Assembly: GCA_036266155.1 (NCBI GenBank)
Contig: DATANR010000209.1
Span: 1 to 21,547 of the forward strand
Direction of reading: 5' to 3'
Origin: SIAJ01 sp036266155
Lineage (GTDB): Bacteria > Planctomycetota > Planctomycetia > Gemmatales > Gemmataceae
Length of the DNA: 21,547 bases
Shown: piece after piece, positions 1-8,295 of the stretch
Layout of the letters: each line of letters opens with the position of its first letter
Position numbering within the stretch: position 1 is the stretch's first letter
Notes under the pieces: generated by a model
Database searches by the model: none
Seen by the model: the letters and a program-made list of their open reading frames with translations, nothing else
Told to the model about the DNA's origin: nothing
Made by a program: the position numbers and the translations under genes

Positions 1-23
1 GCCGCGCCTATCACAGTCCCCGG

Positions 24-66
24 GGGCGTCGAGCCCGCGCTCCGCTAGCGCGTCGCGGCTTCACGG
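24..66 (+). repeat. REP-like palindromic repeat, family A, copy 1
   Basis: This 43-nt unit recurs inverted at 726-768 (one mismatch) and directly at 793-835 (identical core). It can fold on itself, with an inner GCGCT/AGCGC stem and an outer stem joining its GCCcGCG and CGCGGC parts. It overlaps the 3' end of the adjacent transposase gene, whose stop codon (61-63) lies inside it. With the inverted copy on the other side, it frames that gene as a pair of terminal repeats. Confidence 0.85.
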
Positions 67-687
67 CGCTTGCGGAACTGCGTCTGCGAATGATGGATCG
101 AATTGTGTCACAAATGACCACTTTTGCTTTGGTAGACCGGCTTTTTCTGGGTTCTCTTCGACATATACGATCGCCCGGAATATGTCCTCGACGGTGTCCA
201 GGAACGGTGAACATTCGCCGCGCGAAAAGCACTTCGGGTGGCGGCCGTTCGGCAGTTTGATGTGCCCCAGCGGGTGAATTCCGTCGGCAACCAACCGCTC
301 GGTCGCGGCGCCCTTGAGCTGAATGACGACTTGCTCGATCGACGTCCGAAATCGGCCGACGACCATGTGCAAATGGTCCGGCAGGATCGCACAGGCCCAT
401 ACTTGCAGGCCGGACTTCGCGACGTATTCGGCGAACCCGTTCCCGACGGCCCGAGCCTGGATGCCCGTGAACCGGACGGCCGGGTATTTGAGAGCCTCCT
501 TTGTCTTCGCGCGCAAGGCCCAGTCGTGGGCAACGGCTGCCACCGACTTGGTAGTTGGCGTGAACGTGGCACTCCCACCGGCTCGGAACAAATCCGAGGA
601 ACCGACAAATCGGGACCATGAGCCCCGCGGATCGTTGGGCAGCCAGAACCCATATGCACCGACGATGACGTGGTAGGCGAGGACCAT
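61..687 (-). CDS. REP-associated tyrosine transposase (RAYT, IS200-like Y1 family)
   Basis: A 208-residue single-domain protein of the Y1/HUH transposase superfamily, RAYT branch. The metal-binding HUH motif is DHLHMVV, with His105 and His107. The catalytic tyrosine is probably Tyr175 in AIVYVEENPEKAGL, the typical RAYT helix. The N-terminal YGFWLPNDPRGSWS block is common in RAYT-like proteins of planctomycetes and similar bacteria, from memory. RAYTs nick and join single-stranded DNA at REP hairpins and are usually single-copy, domesticated genes rather than free insertion sequences. Family A repeats flank it in opposite orientations (24-66 and 726-768), the context expected for a RAYT and its REPs. 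The start at 687 gives the full N-terminal domain and has a G-rich stretch about 7-12 nt upstream. The stop lies inside the left repeat. No frameshift is seen, so it appears intact. Confidence 0.88.
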   Translation of the reverse strand: MVLAYHVIVGAYGFWLPNDPRGSWSRFVGSSDLFRAGGSATFTPTTKSVAAVAHDWALRAKTKEALKYPAVRFTGIQARAVGNGFAEYVAKSGLQVWACAILPDHLHMVVGRFRTSIEQVVIQLKGAATERLVADGIHPLGHIKLPNGRHPKCFSRGECSPFLDTVEDIFRAIVYVEENPEKAGLPKQKWSFVTQFDPSFADAVPQAP

Positions 688-725
688 GGCATAACCCCCG
701 ACTTGAGTGATGAAATCCCATGTCC

Positions 726-768
726 CCGTGAAGCCGCGACGCGCTAGCGGAGCGCGGGCTTGACGCCC
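726..768 (-). repeat. REP-like palindromic repeat, family A, copy 2 (inverted)
   Basis: This is the reverse complement of copy 1 with one substitution (A for G at the seventh base after the GGG). It lies about 40 bp upstream of the transposase start. Together with copy 3 (793-835) it makes a head-to-head pair separated by 24 nt that could form a hairpin of about 42 bp in RNA. That pair lies just past the stop of the alpha-2-macroglobulin gene (852, minus), so it may act as a 3' stabiliser or terminator. The regulatory role is inference. Confidence 0.85.
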
Positions 769-792
769 AAGGGACCTAGATTTGGCCTCCCG

Positions 793-835
793 GGGCGTCG
801 AGCCCGCGCTCCGCTAGCGCGTCGCGGCTTCACGG
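793..835 (+). repeat. REP-like palindromic repeat, family A, copy 3
   Basis: Identical to the 43-nt core of copy 1 and in the same orientation. It lies 16 bp beyond the stop of the alpha-2-macroglobulin gene and pairs with inverted copy 2. The arrangement resembles the paired REP (BIME) units known from enterobacteria. Confidence 0.85.
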
Positions 836-851
836 GCGCTCGTTACGCCGA

Positions 852-3800
852 CTACTTCACCTCCAGCATCACGCTCTCCGAGTGGCTATTGAACTCCGGG
901 GCGTACATGCATTGCAGCGTCGCCAGGCCCGTCGGGTACTTGCCCTTGTGCTGCACGCGGACGGCGTATTCGAACACGTACGTCCCCTTCGGCAGGTAGT
1001 CGATGAAGAAGTGGCTCGCCGTGTCCTTCGTCGACTCGTAATAGCCCAGGCCGTCCTGGTACTTGTAGCGGCTAATCACGTTCACCGGCTCGGTGCCGCT
1101 GCCGCGACTGTCTTTCAGATGCACGTATTCCATGTCGCGGTCGGTTCGCAGGACGACGCGGACGATCAGCTCGTCGCCGACGGCCACCGGGCCTTTCACT
1201 TCTTCGAGGACGGGGCCCTTCTTCGTATAGTTCCGTTTGAAGACGGACTTCTCGAGCTTGAGCGGCGTCGCGTCGTGGACGGTGACTTTGCTCACGTCTT
1301 CCAGGTATTGCCAGTGCAGGCTGCCCCAGGAGACGCCGGCGTCGGTCTTCTTCACGGTCACCTTGCCCATCTCCGGCTTGATCTCGCCGCGAACGAGCCG
1401 CTCCTCGTAGAAGCCGGTGCCGGCCTCGACCTTCTCGGGCTTGATCGGATTGTTCGCCAGCGAAACTTCGACGAGCGCATCGGACGCGAGCAGCTTGTCG
1501 CCGCGGAGGAGCAGCGAATAGATAGCATCGGCCGTGGCCTTGGTCGTCTTCCAGTTCTGCGTCTGCTTTTGTTTGAGCAGCCAGACCTTGCACTCCTCAA
1601 CGGCGTTCGGATCGTTCGCGACTTCGGAGAACAGCTCGATCATCACCGCCTGCGTCTCGATCGGGGCGTGATACCAGTAGAAGGATCGCTCAGTATCGCG
1701 CCAGAACATGCCGAGTTCTTCGTCGTTCACCGACCGTTCGCGGATCGAGTTCACGATGGCCTTCGGCGTTTCTTGCTCGCCGAAGCGCTGGAGCGCCAAT
1801 GCGAGGTGCGCCTGCGATTGCCGATTGGCGAGTTGCAGCCAGAACTTGCGGGCCTGGCCGCGCCAGTATTCGACCGCCTCGGCATGCTCCTTGGCGATCG
1901 GCTTGTCCTGCAAGTAATAACTGCGGCCATACATGTAGAGGGCGATCGTCGACGACAGGTGATTGAGTTCCGGATGCCCGTGTTTCAGGATATCGCGGTA
2001 GATGCGGTCGACCCAGGCATCGAGCCGCGTGAGCGACCGGATCGCCGGGGCCTGATCGAGTTGTACGCCGAGGTGCCGCAGGCGGCCGAAGCCGGTCGTG
2101 ATGTACAGCGTGATGTACTCGTTCTCCGGTCCGCCCGGGAACCACGGCCAGGCGCCGCTGGCGCCCTGCATCTCGGCGAGCTTGCGCATCGTGCGTGCGG
2201 TCTCGTCGTTGAGCCGATTTTCGTCGAAGAGGACGCCGACGTTGCGCCGAGCCTCGGACTCCTTGACCGCGTCGCGCAGCCACGGCGTCTCCTCGACCAT
2301 CACGGACTTCAGGTCCTGATTCTTCTGCAACGGCGAATCGAGTGCGGGCGTGTTCTTCCACTGGTCGAACACCTTGCGAATCTTCGGATCGCTGGCGCCG
2401 ATGTGCCGGGCCAGGGAGTTCGCATACAGTCGGTTGAACGTCTGCTCCGTGCATTCATGCGGATATTCCATGAGGTACGGCAGCGCCATCACCGCGTACC
2501 AGGCCGGCTGCGAGCACATCTGGATCGTCAGCGTCTGGTGCTTGAGCGTGTTCGACTTCGCTGAATCTTCGAGCTTCTTGAAGTCGAACGTCTTGGTCGC
2601 CGGCCCGCGGATCGGCAGCGGGATCGACTCGGTGACGAGCACGCGTTTCGACAGAATCGGAACGACGCCCTCCTCGCCATCCGAAAGCTTGTCGCTCGCC
2701 CCGACCGCCTTGTAGCTGATCGGCCCCTGGTCGTCGGGCACCGTGAGCTTCCAGAAGAACGATTGCGAAGTCCCCGGTTCGAGGGCAAACGCCTGCTCGG
2801 GGTTCGAGTTGCCGAGCGCTGCGTCGATGTTGTTCGTCGAACGGAGGTCCGTGAGCGACAATCGCACCTGGCCCGCTTGCTTGTCTTTCGACTGGTTCGT
2901 CACCTTGACGCTGAATTCGAGGATGTCGCCCTCGCGCAAGAAGCGCGGCGGGTTCGGCTCGACCATCAGGTCCTTGGCCGTGACGAGTTCGTCTTGCAGG
3001 TAGCCGCTCCGCAAATCCTTGTCGTGGGCGAAGCCCATGAACTTCCACTTCGTGAGGGCTTCGGGCATGGTGAACTCCATGCGCACGTTGCCGTTGCCAT
3101 CGACGCTGAGGTGCGGGAAGAAGAAGGCGAGTTCGTCGAGGTTCTTGCGGGCGGAAACGTTCGAAAGATCGGGGCCTTGCGACCCGCCCGGTGCGCCGAG
3201 ACCGTTCGCGAAGCCGTCTTTGTCATCGGCCTTGCGCTTGCCCAATTGCTCGTTGTTCCCCTGCATTATCATGCGCTCGGCGGCGCCGTCGCGCAAGGAG
3301 TCCATTCCCGGAGCCGCACTTCGCGCCGCGGGGGCCATTGGCATGCCTGGACCAGGCATCCCGCCGCCGCCGAAACCGCGACCGCCGCCATTGCCACCCT
3401 CGAAGTACATGTACCCCCACATGTTCACGGTGATGTCGGCTGGCAATGTACGATAGCGGATGTCGACCTGCTGATAGCCGCCGTTCCACTGGCCGCGGAA
3501 ATGTTGCAAGTAGCGGGCGCCGTTCTCGAAAACGATGTTCATGTTCGAGTTGTCGTAACGGAACACGTTGAACTTCTGCAGCCAGTGATGCGGCAAGTAG
3601 GCGTCGAGCGAAGCGTCGTAGAGCGTCGCCACCATCTCGGCCGTCGCCTTCTGGGCTTTCGGGCCGCTGACGATGGCCGTGAAAGTTTCCTTCTTGCCTG
3701 GCTCCAGCTTGTTGACGAAGTGCTCCCACTTCACGGTCAGGTCCTTGTTCGACCACGGCACGTCGACGTGGCGATTCTCCGTGTAGCCGCGGTTCTCGCG

Positions 3801-6800
3801 AACGTAGGTCGTGCGCACCGTGAAGCCGCCGCGCATGTCTTCGTTGATGGCCTGCGTGACTTTCACCTGCGTCTTCGCCGGATCAGTCCAGAACGATTGC
3901 AGCACCTTGCCGCGATGCTCGATCTCGACGAACGCTCGGCCCTTGTCGTAGCCGGTACCCCAGACGGCCATGAACTCCTCGCCCGGTTCTAGCGACCATT
4001 TCGGCGCCGCGAACACTTCTGGGACCTTGATCGCCAGACTCGCGTCGTCCGGCTTCAACACGCGGAGTTGCAGCTTGGACGTGACCGCCTTGTCGAAGCG
4101 ATCCTTGGTCTCGACGATGGCACGATAGAGGCCGACGGGTAACTCGAACTTGAATTCCGTCTTGCCATCCTTGTTGGTCGCGAAGTCGGTGGTCGAGACG
4201 ACGTCGCCGAGGTCCCACGTGCGTGGGTCGGCCGGGTCGGGCTTGTGCTCTTGCACCTTGCCCCGGAAGCCGCGTGGCCGCGGCGTCGGAATCGGCCGAT
4301 CGAGTACGTCGGGCCGGATGACGTCTTGCGGGTTCTTCAAGCGATAGATTTTGACGGTCCCCTTGGTCGCCTGGCCCTCGCCGTCGAGCGTCTGCGTCGC
4401 GAGTGCGACCTTGATCGGTTCCTTGACCGTCTGCCAGTCGGACGCGGTCAGGTTCGCTTGCAAGGCGGTGTAACCAACCACAACCGCCTTCGACCCGCTC
4501 CGCGTTTCGCCGGTGGAGTCGGTGACGTCGACATGCACCGTGTAGTGGAAGGTCGGCTCATCGGCCTCCGGCACCGTGAGGTCCGGCTTGGCGACGAAGT
4601 TCACCGTAAAGCTGCCGTCGGCCTCGGTGATGGCAGTGCCATGTGCGATCTCCTGGGCGACGCCGCGGTTCTGCGGGACGCGCCACCAGCAGCACTCGTA
4701 GAACCACGCCGGCCAACGGACCTCGCGGGTGACACGAAAGCGCACCTTGGCCCCGCCGATCGGCGCGCCGGTGTAGGCAGTGGCTTTGCCGGGCGTCTTG
4801 ACCTGATCGTTCAGCTTCGGCGCTTCCTTGGGTGCATCGACCGTCACCTGGAATTTTGGCCGCTTGTATTCCTCGACATTGAAGTGCACGGCCCCGCCGC
4901 CTTCGCCGGGCACGAGGATGTGCATCTGGCCGGCGAGGCGATCGCGCGGCGCCGTGAAGCTGCCGCTGAAGGAGCCGAATTCGTTCGAAACTGTCTCCGC
5001 CTTCGCGACCTCTTTGCCATTGGGGTCGTTGAAGACGACATTCACCTTGCGATTCGGAATCACCTTGTAGCTGTCGCCGCGCGTGTCGGCGATCAGGCAG
5101 ATGCCCTTGTAATGAACTGTCTGACCGGGGCGATAGAGAGAGCGATCCGTGAATAGAACCGTGTGAGTGTTGGGGCGGTAGTTGTCGCCGTAAAGGTAAT
5201 TTTGGTATTCATTGGCGCTCGCCAGTTCCTGACCGTTGGCATCGGCAAGGATGAAGTAGGAACGCTGATTATTGCCCTGAAACCCGAATAGGCCGTTCTG
5301 ATCAGTCTGCGTGCCGGGCCCCGCGGCGATACTACCGTCCGGCTGACGCACCCAGGTGCGGATCTTCGCGTTGGCGATCGGGTCGCCGGACTTCGCGTTG
5401 AGCACGAAGCCTTCGACCTTGCCCTTGCCCCATTCCTGCCGCATGACCAGGGCCAGGTCGCTGACCCAGACGTCGGCCGCGGCGATCGCATTGCCGACAT
5501 CGCCGAAGTTCGCGGCGGGGCTGGCGACGATAAAGTAGAAGCCGGTCTTTAACTCCTTCGGGGCCGGGATGTCTTGCACACGCTGGTGGTAGTCCGGCGT
5601 CGGCGTCAGATCGGCGGACCATTCCAGGTCGGGCTTGCGTTTGACGAGGTCGTCGCGATCGGCCTGGTTAAACTGCTCGGGCCGCCAGCGGTCGCGGGTC
5701 AGCCGGCTCGTCCAATCGTACTTGATGGCCCGGAAGTGAACCTTGTCGATGTTGCGGTAGGTGATCCGCAAGAGCGGCAGCGGATCGGTCCAGACGCGTT
5801 CCGTGACAACCTGAACCTCGCGGGCTTCGATCTGCAGGACGAGGTTGTGGCAAAGTTTGCCGCCGGGGCTATTCGGGAACGCGTTCTGCCCGTCGGCCGC
5901 GATCTTGCGTGCTTGCACGCTGTCGCCTTCGGCGTGCAGGACGGCCGCCCAGCGGTCGCGGGCCATCGCCGAAAGTTCGTGCTTGGCGTTGTCTTGTGCG
6001 AACGCCGCGAGAGCGGTCTTGTAACGCATCGCCTTGTTGTCGCCGAACGCGTTGGCGTGGGCGAACTGCAGGCGTGACAGGTCGGCATCGAGGTAGGCCG
6101 ACTTGTCCTGATCGTTCTTGTGGAAGTTCAGCAGGTTCTGATAGAGCTTGATCGCCTTGACCTTCGGCGCGTCGGCGTCGGTCGTCTGCGGTTGCCAGGT
6201 CAGGAACTCTGCCGCGGCGGCGAGGGCCGGGCTTTCGGAGGAAATCTCGAATGCGTCCTCGGGCCGGGCGCCGGCTTGTTCGCCGGATGTGTAGAACTGG
6301 AGCGCGTCGAAGGCGACGAAGTCGTAGACCGTCGGCCGATAGGCGTCAGGCATCGAGCCCTTTTCGAGCAAGGCGTCATAGGTCGCGATCGACGTGCTCT
6401 TGAGTTCCTTCTCGGCGGCGAGCGCCTTGGTGAATTGTTTGTCGATCTCGCTGAAGAGGCGCTTCAAATCCCAGGTCGTGAAATCTTCGCCCGCCGGAGC
6501 GCTCGTCGCCGTCCGTTGCATGAAGCGCCAACTGTTCTGCTGGAAGTAATGCCAGTACCAGTGCGCGAGCACCGCGTCCATGACCGGGACCATTTCCGGC
6601 GGCGCCTTGGCGATCTCGGCCTTCATGCGCGTAATGCGTTCTTCCGGCTTGTTCCCCTGGATGTTCCCTTCGAGGGCGATCTTCTTGCTGATGGCCCGGA
6701 TCGCCTCCGGGTACGCCTTGTCCTTCAAGGCGGCGGCGATGATCGGTTCGAGTTCCTGGATGGCGGTTTTCGGGAGCCCCTTGTTCACGGCTTCATCCAC

Positions 6801-6920
6801 CTTCTTCCACTGGGCGGCCCGGTCGACGGGGACGGTCGGCGCGGCAAGCAGCACGACCACGCCGATAGCAGCGAACAAGGCCACGGAACCGATCACGATG
6901 CGAGGTGAGGGACGGGTCAT
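852..6920 (-). CDS. Bacterial alpha-2-macroglobulin, membrane-anchored, thioester type
   Basis: A 2022-residue protein. It should act as a periplasmic protease trap: a protease cuts the bait region, the thioester becomes exposed and covalently holds the attacker. An N-terminal hydrophobic segment (about residues 9-31) is a membrane anchor or signal; there is no lipobox. Residues of about 35-380 are mostly helical. A carboxypeptidase-regulatory-like beta domain follows near 510-580, then an MG2-like domain with LFTDRSLYRPGQTVHYKG near 590. A Gly/Pro/Met/Ala-rich stretch at about 1165-1215, just before the conserved alpha-2-macroglobulin domain (about 1255-1300), is the likely bait region. The thioester motif CTEQ is intact with Cys1490. 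I start at ATG 6920, which has GAGG 6 nt upstream, rather than the in-frame GTG at 6956. No pbpC-like gene, a common partner of other bacterial homologues, is adjacent. It is longer than the E. coli homologue (about 1650 residues). Confidence 0.93.
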   Translation of the reverse strand: MTRPSPRIVIGSVALFAAIGVVVLLAAPTVPVDRAAQWKKVDEAVNKGLPKTAIQELEPIIAAALKDKAYPEAIRAISKKIALEGNIQGNKPEERITRMKAEIAKAPPEMVPVMDAVLAHWYWHYFQQNSWRFMQRTATSAPAGEDFTTWDLKRLFSEIDKQFTKALAAEKELKSTSIATYDALLEKGSMPDAYRPTVYDFVAFDALQFYTSGEQAGARPEDAFEISSESPALAAAAEFLTWQPQTTDADAPKVKAIKLYQNLLNFHKNDQDKSAYLDADLSRLQFAHANAFGDNKAMRYKTALAAFAQDNAKHELSAMARDRWAAVLHAEGDSVQARKIAADGQNAFPNSPGGKLCHNLVLQIEAREVQVVTERVWTDPLPLLRITYRNIDKVHFRAIKYDWTSRLTRDRWRPEQFNQADRDDLVKRKPDLEWSADLTPTPDYHQRVQDIPAPKELKTGFYFIVASPAANFGDVGNAIAAADVWVSDLALVMRQEWGKGKVEGFVLNAKSGDPIANAKIRTWVRQPDGSIAAGPGTQTDQNGLFGFQGNNQRSYFILADANGQELASANEYQNYLYGDNYRPNTHTVLFTDRSLYRPGQTVHYKGICLIADTRGDSYKVIPNRKVNVVFNDPNGKEVAKAETVSNEFGSFSGSFTAPRDRLAGQMHILVPGEGGGAVHFNVEEYKRPKFQVTVDAPKEAPKLNDQVKTPGKATAYTGAPIGGAKVRFRVTREVRWPAWFYECCWWRVPQNRGVAQEIAHGTAITEADGSFTVNFVAKPDLTVPEADEPTFHYTVHVDVTDSTGETRSGSKAVVVGYTALQANLTASDWQTVKEPIKVALATQTLDGEGQATKGTVKIYRLKNPQDVIRPDVLDRPIPTPRPRGFRGKVQEHKPDPADPRTWDLGDVVSTTDFATNKDGKTEFKFELPVGLYRAIVETKDRFDKAVTSKLQLRVLKPDDASLAIKVPEVFAAPKWSLEPGEEFMAVWGTGYDKGRAFVEIEHRGKVLQSFWTDPAKTQVKVTQAINEDMRGGFTVRTTYVRENRGYTENRHVDVPWSNKDLTVKWEHFVNKLEPGKKETFTAIVSGPKAQKATAEMVATLYDASLDAYLPHHWLQKFNVFRYDNSNMNIVFENGARYLQHFRGQWNGGYQQVDIRYRTLPADITVNMWGYMYFEGGNGGGRGFGGGGMPGPGMPMAPAARSAAPGMDSLRDGAAERMIMQGNNEQLGKRKADDKDGFANGLGAPGGSQGPDLSNVSARKNLDELAFFFPHLSVDGNGNVRMEFTMPEALTKWKFMGFAHDKDLRSGYLQDELVTAKDLMVEPNPPRFLREGDILEFSVKVTNQSKDKQAGQVRLSLTDLRSTNNIDAALGNSNPEQAFALEPGTSQSFFWKLTVPDDQGPISYKAVGASDKLSDGEEGVVPILSKRVLVTESIPLPIRGPATKTFDFKKLEDSAKSNTLKHQTLTIQMCSQPAWYAVMALPYLMEYPHECTEQTFNRLYANSLARHIGASDPKIRKVFDQWKNTPALDSPLQKNQDLKSVMVEETPWLRDAVKESEARRNVGVLFDENRLNDETARTMRKLAEMQGASGAWPWFPGGPENEYITLYITTGFGRLRHLGVQLDQAPAIRSLTRLDAWVDRIYRDILKHGHPELNHLSSTIALYMYGRSYYLQDKPIAKEHAEAVEYWRGQARKFWLQLANRQSQAHLALALQRFGEQETPKAIVNSIRERSVNDEELGMFWRDTERSFYWYHAPIETQAVMIELFSEVANDPNAVEECKVWLLKQKQTQNWKTTKATADAIYSLLLRGDKLLASDALVEVSLANNPIKPEKVEAGTGFYEERLVRGEIKPEMGKVTVKKTDAGVSWGSLHWQYLEDVSKVTVHDATPLKLEKSVFKRNYTKKGPVLEEVKGPVAVGDELIVRVVLRTDRDMEYVHLKDSRGSGTEPVNVISRYKYQDGLGYYESTKDTASHFFIDYLPKGTYVFEYAVRVQHKGKYPTGLATLQCMYAPEFNSHSESVMLEVK

Positions 6921-7196
6921 GACGGACCTCGACGAAGGGATACGGGGAGCGGACACCGCAAAACCGGCGGTGCAAGGTTCATCCTATGAGACGCACTTGG
7001 GGGCCACAGTCTTGTAACGGGGGCGTAACCAGGCATGGGACCGATGGGACCGGGGGGACCTATTTGGTTCGGCTGGCGAAAACTGCGAGGAAAGCCGATA
7101 CATCCGATACACGCGCTCCAAACGTGCCGAAAGGCCCCTCAGGTGTGGAACCTGCGGAGTTTGGCCACGGGCGGGCAAGACACGGGGAATCGAAAA

Positions 7197-7481
7197 ATGA
7201 AGAAGCTATTGCTGACCGCGAGCGTTGCGGCGTCGCTGGTGTTCTCGGCCCTTGGCTGCGGCTCGTCCTGCTGCTCGCGTTCGTCCACGTCGAACGCCTG
7301 CCCGACGCCGGGTTGTCCGCCAACTACAACAGTCACACCCGTGACGCCGGCCACGCCGCCGCCCACCAGCGGCAAGCCGTTGACCCAATCGCAAATGGGC
7401 GGCGGCATGGGTTCGCCGTCGACCGGCATGATGACGCAAACCAGCGGCACGGAGATGTCGGGGATCGTGGCACCGAAGTAG
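7197..7481 (+). CDS. Small Pro/Thr/Gly-rich lipoprotein, function unknown
   Basis: A 94-residue protein. It starts MKKLLLTASVAASLVFSALGC, a standard lipoprotein signal peptide: two lysines, a hydrophobic core and a lipobox ending at Cys21, the predicted lipid-attachment residue. The mature part is low in complexity: Cys/Ser-rich near 21-40, then Pro/Thr-rich (about 38-62), then Gly/Met/Ser/Thr-rich. No enzyme motif is visible. I chose ATG 7197 because everything upstream in frame lacks protein character and the signal peptide starts exactly here; a GGGGAA stretch lies about 9-14 nt upstream. It is divergent from the alpha-2-macroglobulin gene across 276 bp, in which I see no convincing promoter. 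Short Cys-bearing lipoproteins of this kind are common in planctomycetes. The function cannot be inferred. Confidence 0.72.
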   Translation: MKKLLLTASVAASLVFSALGCGSSCCSRSSTSNACPTPGCPPTTTVTPVTPATPPPTSGKPLTQSQMGGGMGSPSTGMMTQTSGTEMSGIVAPK

Positions 7482-7488
7482 ATTCAAA

Positions 7489-7580
7489 AGTGTCACGCAA
7501 AGGCGCAAAGCCGCAAAGAAAGACAGTAGATATTTAATCCTCTTGTCTTTCTTTGCGGCTTTGCGCCTTTGCGTGACACT
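7489..7580. repeat. Perfect 37-bp inverted repeat with 18-nt loop
   Basis: The left arm (7489-7525) and right arm (7544-7580) are exact reverse complements over 37 bp, separated by an AT-rich 18-nt loop (7526-7543). The arms are built from CAAAG/GCGCAAAG-type words. The element fills most of the gap between the lipoprotein stop (7481) and the next start (7623). There is no T-run after the stem, so it is not a classical intrinsic terminator. In RNA it would make a very long hairpin. Sequences with the words GCAAAGGCGCAAAGCCGC occur as dispersed intergenic repeats in many bacteria, as I recall; this is not checked here. Confidence 0.95.
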
Positions 7581-7622
7581 CCTAGAATTGCCGAGTGTTC
7601 AACCACACCTGGGAGCATCCAC

Positions 7623-8156
7623 ATGAAGTTTCTGTCTGCCTTGGCCGCAACCACGTTTCTCGCCGCTTTTGCCTGCGCTGGCGAAGTCGAAATGGCTGGC
7701 ATGAAGGCGAAGACGCCAGATGGCTGGAAGGAAGAGGCGCCGTCGTCCAATATGCGGCTCACGCAGTTCAAGCTGCCGAAGGCCGAAGGCGATTCGGAAG
7801 ACGCCGAACTGATCATCTTCTACTTCAAGGGCGGCTCCGGAAGCGCGGAGGACAACCTCAAGCGGCAGCTCGCCAAGTTCAAGCCGGCCGAGGGCAAGGA
7901 GAAGCTCGACGTCAAGCTCGAGAAGATCATGGTCGGCAAGATGGAAGTCCCGTACCAGGACATTACCGGCAACTACCAGTTCAAGGCCCGCCCCTTTGAT
8001 CCGGCCGCCAAGGTGACGGAGAAGACGAACTACCGGCAGCTCTATGTGCCGATCACCACCGAGCAGGGCGACTATTACCCGACGCTCGTTGGCCCGGCCA
8101 AGACGGTCGAGAAGCACAAGAAGGACTTTGAGAGCTTTTTGAAGAGCTTTAAGTAA
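7623..8156 (+). CDS. Small secreted protein, function unknown
   Basis: A 177-residue protein. It begins with a type I signal peptide, MKFLSALAATTFLAAFACA, with cleavage likely before GEVEMAG. The mature part is charged, with alternating beta-like and helical stretches: a TPDGWKEEAPSSNMRLTQF block, an AELIIFYF strand, a lysine-rich middle and a C-terminal helix (EKHKKDFESFLKSFK). This pattern recalls small PsbP/Mog1-like folds, but I cannot show homology and would call it hypothetical. The start is ATG 7623, with GGGAG about 7 nt upstream; the in-frame extension to 7569 runs into the inverted repeat and is not coding. The gene is free-standing between the 37-bp palindrome and the rpmF cluster. 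Confidence 0.78.
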   Translation: MKFLSALAATTFLAAFACAGEVEMAGMKAKTPDGWKEEAPSSNMRLTQFKLPKAEGDSEDAELIIFYFKGGSGSAEDNLKRQLAKFKPAEGKEKLDVKLEKIMVGKMEVPYQDITGNYQFKARPFDPAAKVTEKTNYRQLYVPITTEQGDYYPTLVGPAKTVEKHKKDFESFLKSFK

Positions 8157-8165
8157 TGTTGGCAC

Positions 8166-8182
8166 GCTACGCCGCAAGCGGC
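8166..8182 (+). repeat. Short palindromic repeat, family B, copy 1
   Basis: The 17-mer GCTACGCCGCAAGCGGC occurs here, at 9502-9518, and in reverse orientation at 17711-17727. Its right half folds as GCCGC-AA-GCGGC. This copy lies 10 bp after the stop of the secreted-protein gene, at the edge of a G+C-extreme stretch (8180-8210) in the 139-bp gap before rpmF. No other function is seen in that gap. Confidence 0.8.
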
Positions 8183-8295
8183 GGGGCGGCGCGGCGGCGG
8201 GGCGGCGAGATTCTTGCGCGCCCCTGTCCGTTCGAATTGTCGGACATAGCCTATACGTCTTCGACACTCCGACCCTTTAGCCGGCGACAACGACC

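Noticed and set aside
882..2564. Long open frame on the plus strand (560 codons), plus another at 2763-3992 (409 codons)
   Set aside because: Both are antisense to the alpha-2-macroglobulin gene, whose domains and thioester motif establish the minus-strand frame. The composition is Arg/Leu/Val/Asp-rich as expected of shadows in high G+C DNA, with no recognisable domain.
8180..8210. GGCGGGGCGG-rich stretch as a possible G-quadruplex
   Set aside because: The G-runs are short and irregular, and the whole stretch may just be low-complexity G+C next to the repeat; nothing supports a function.
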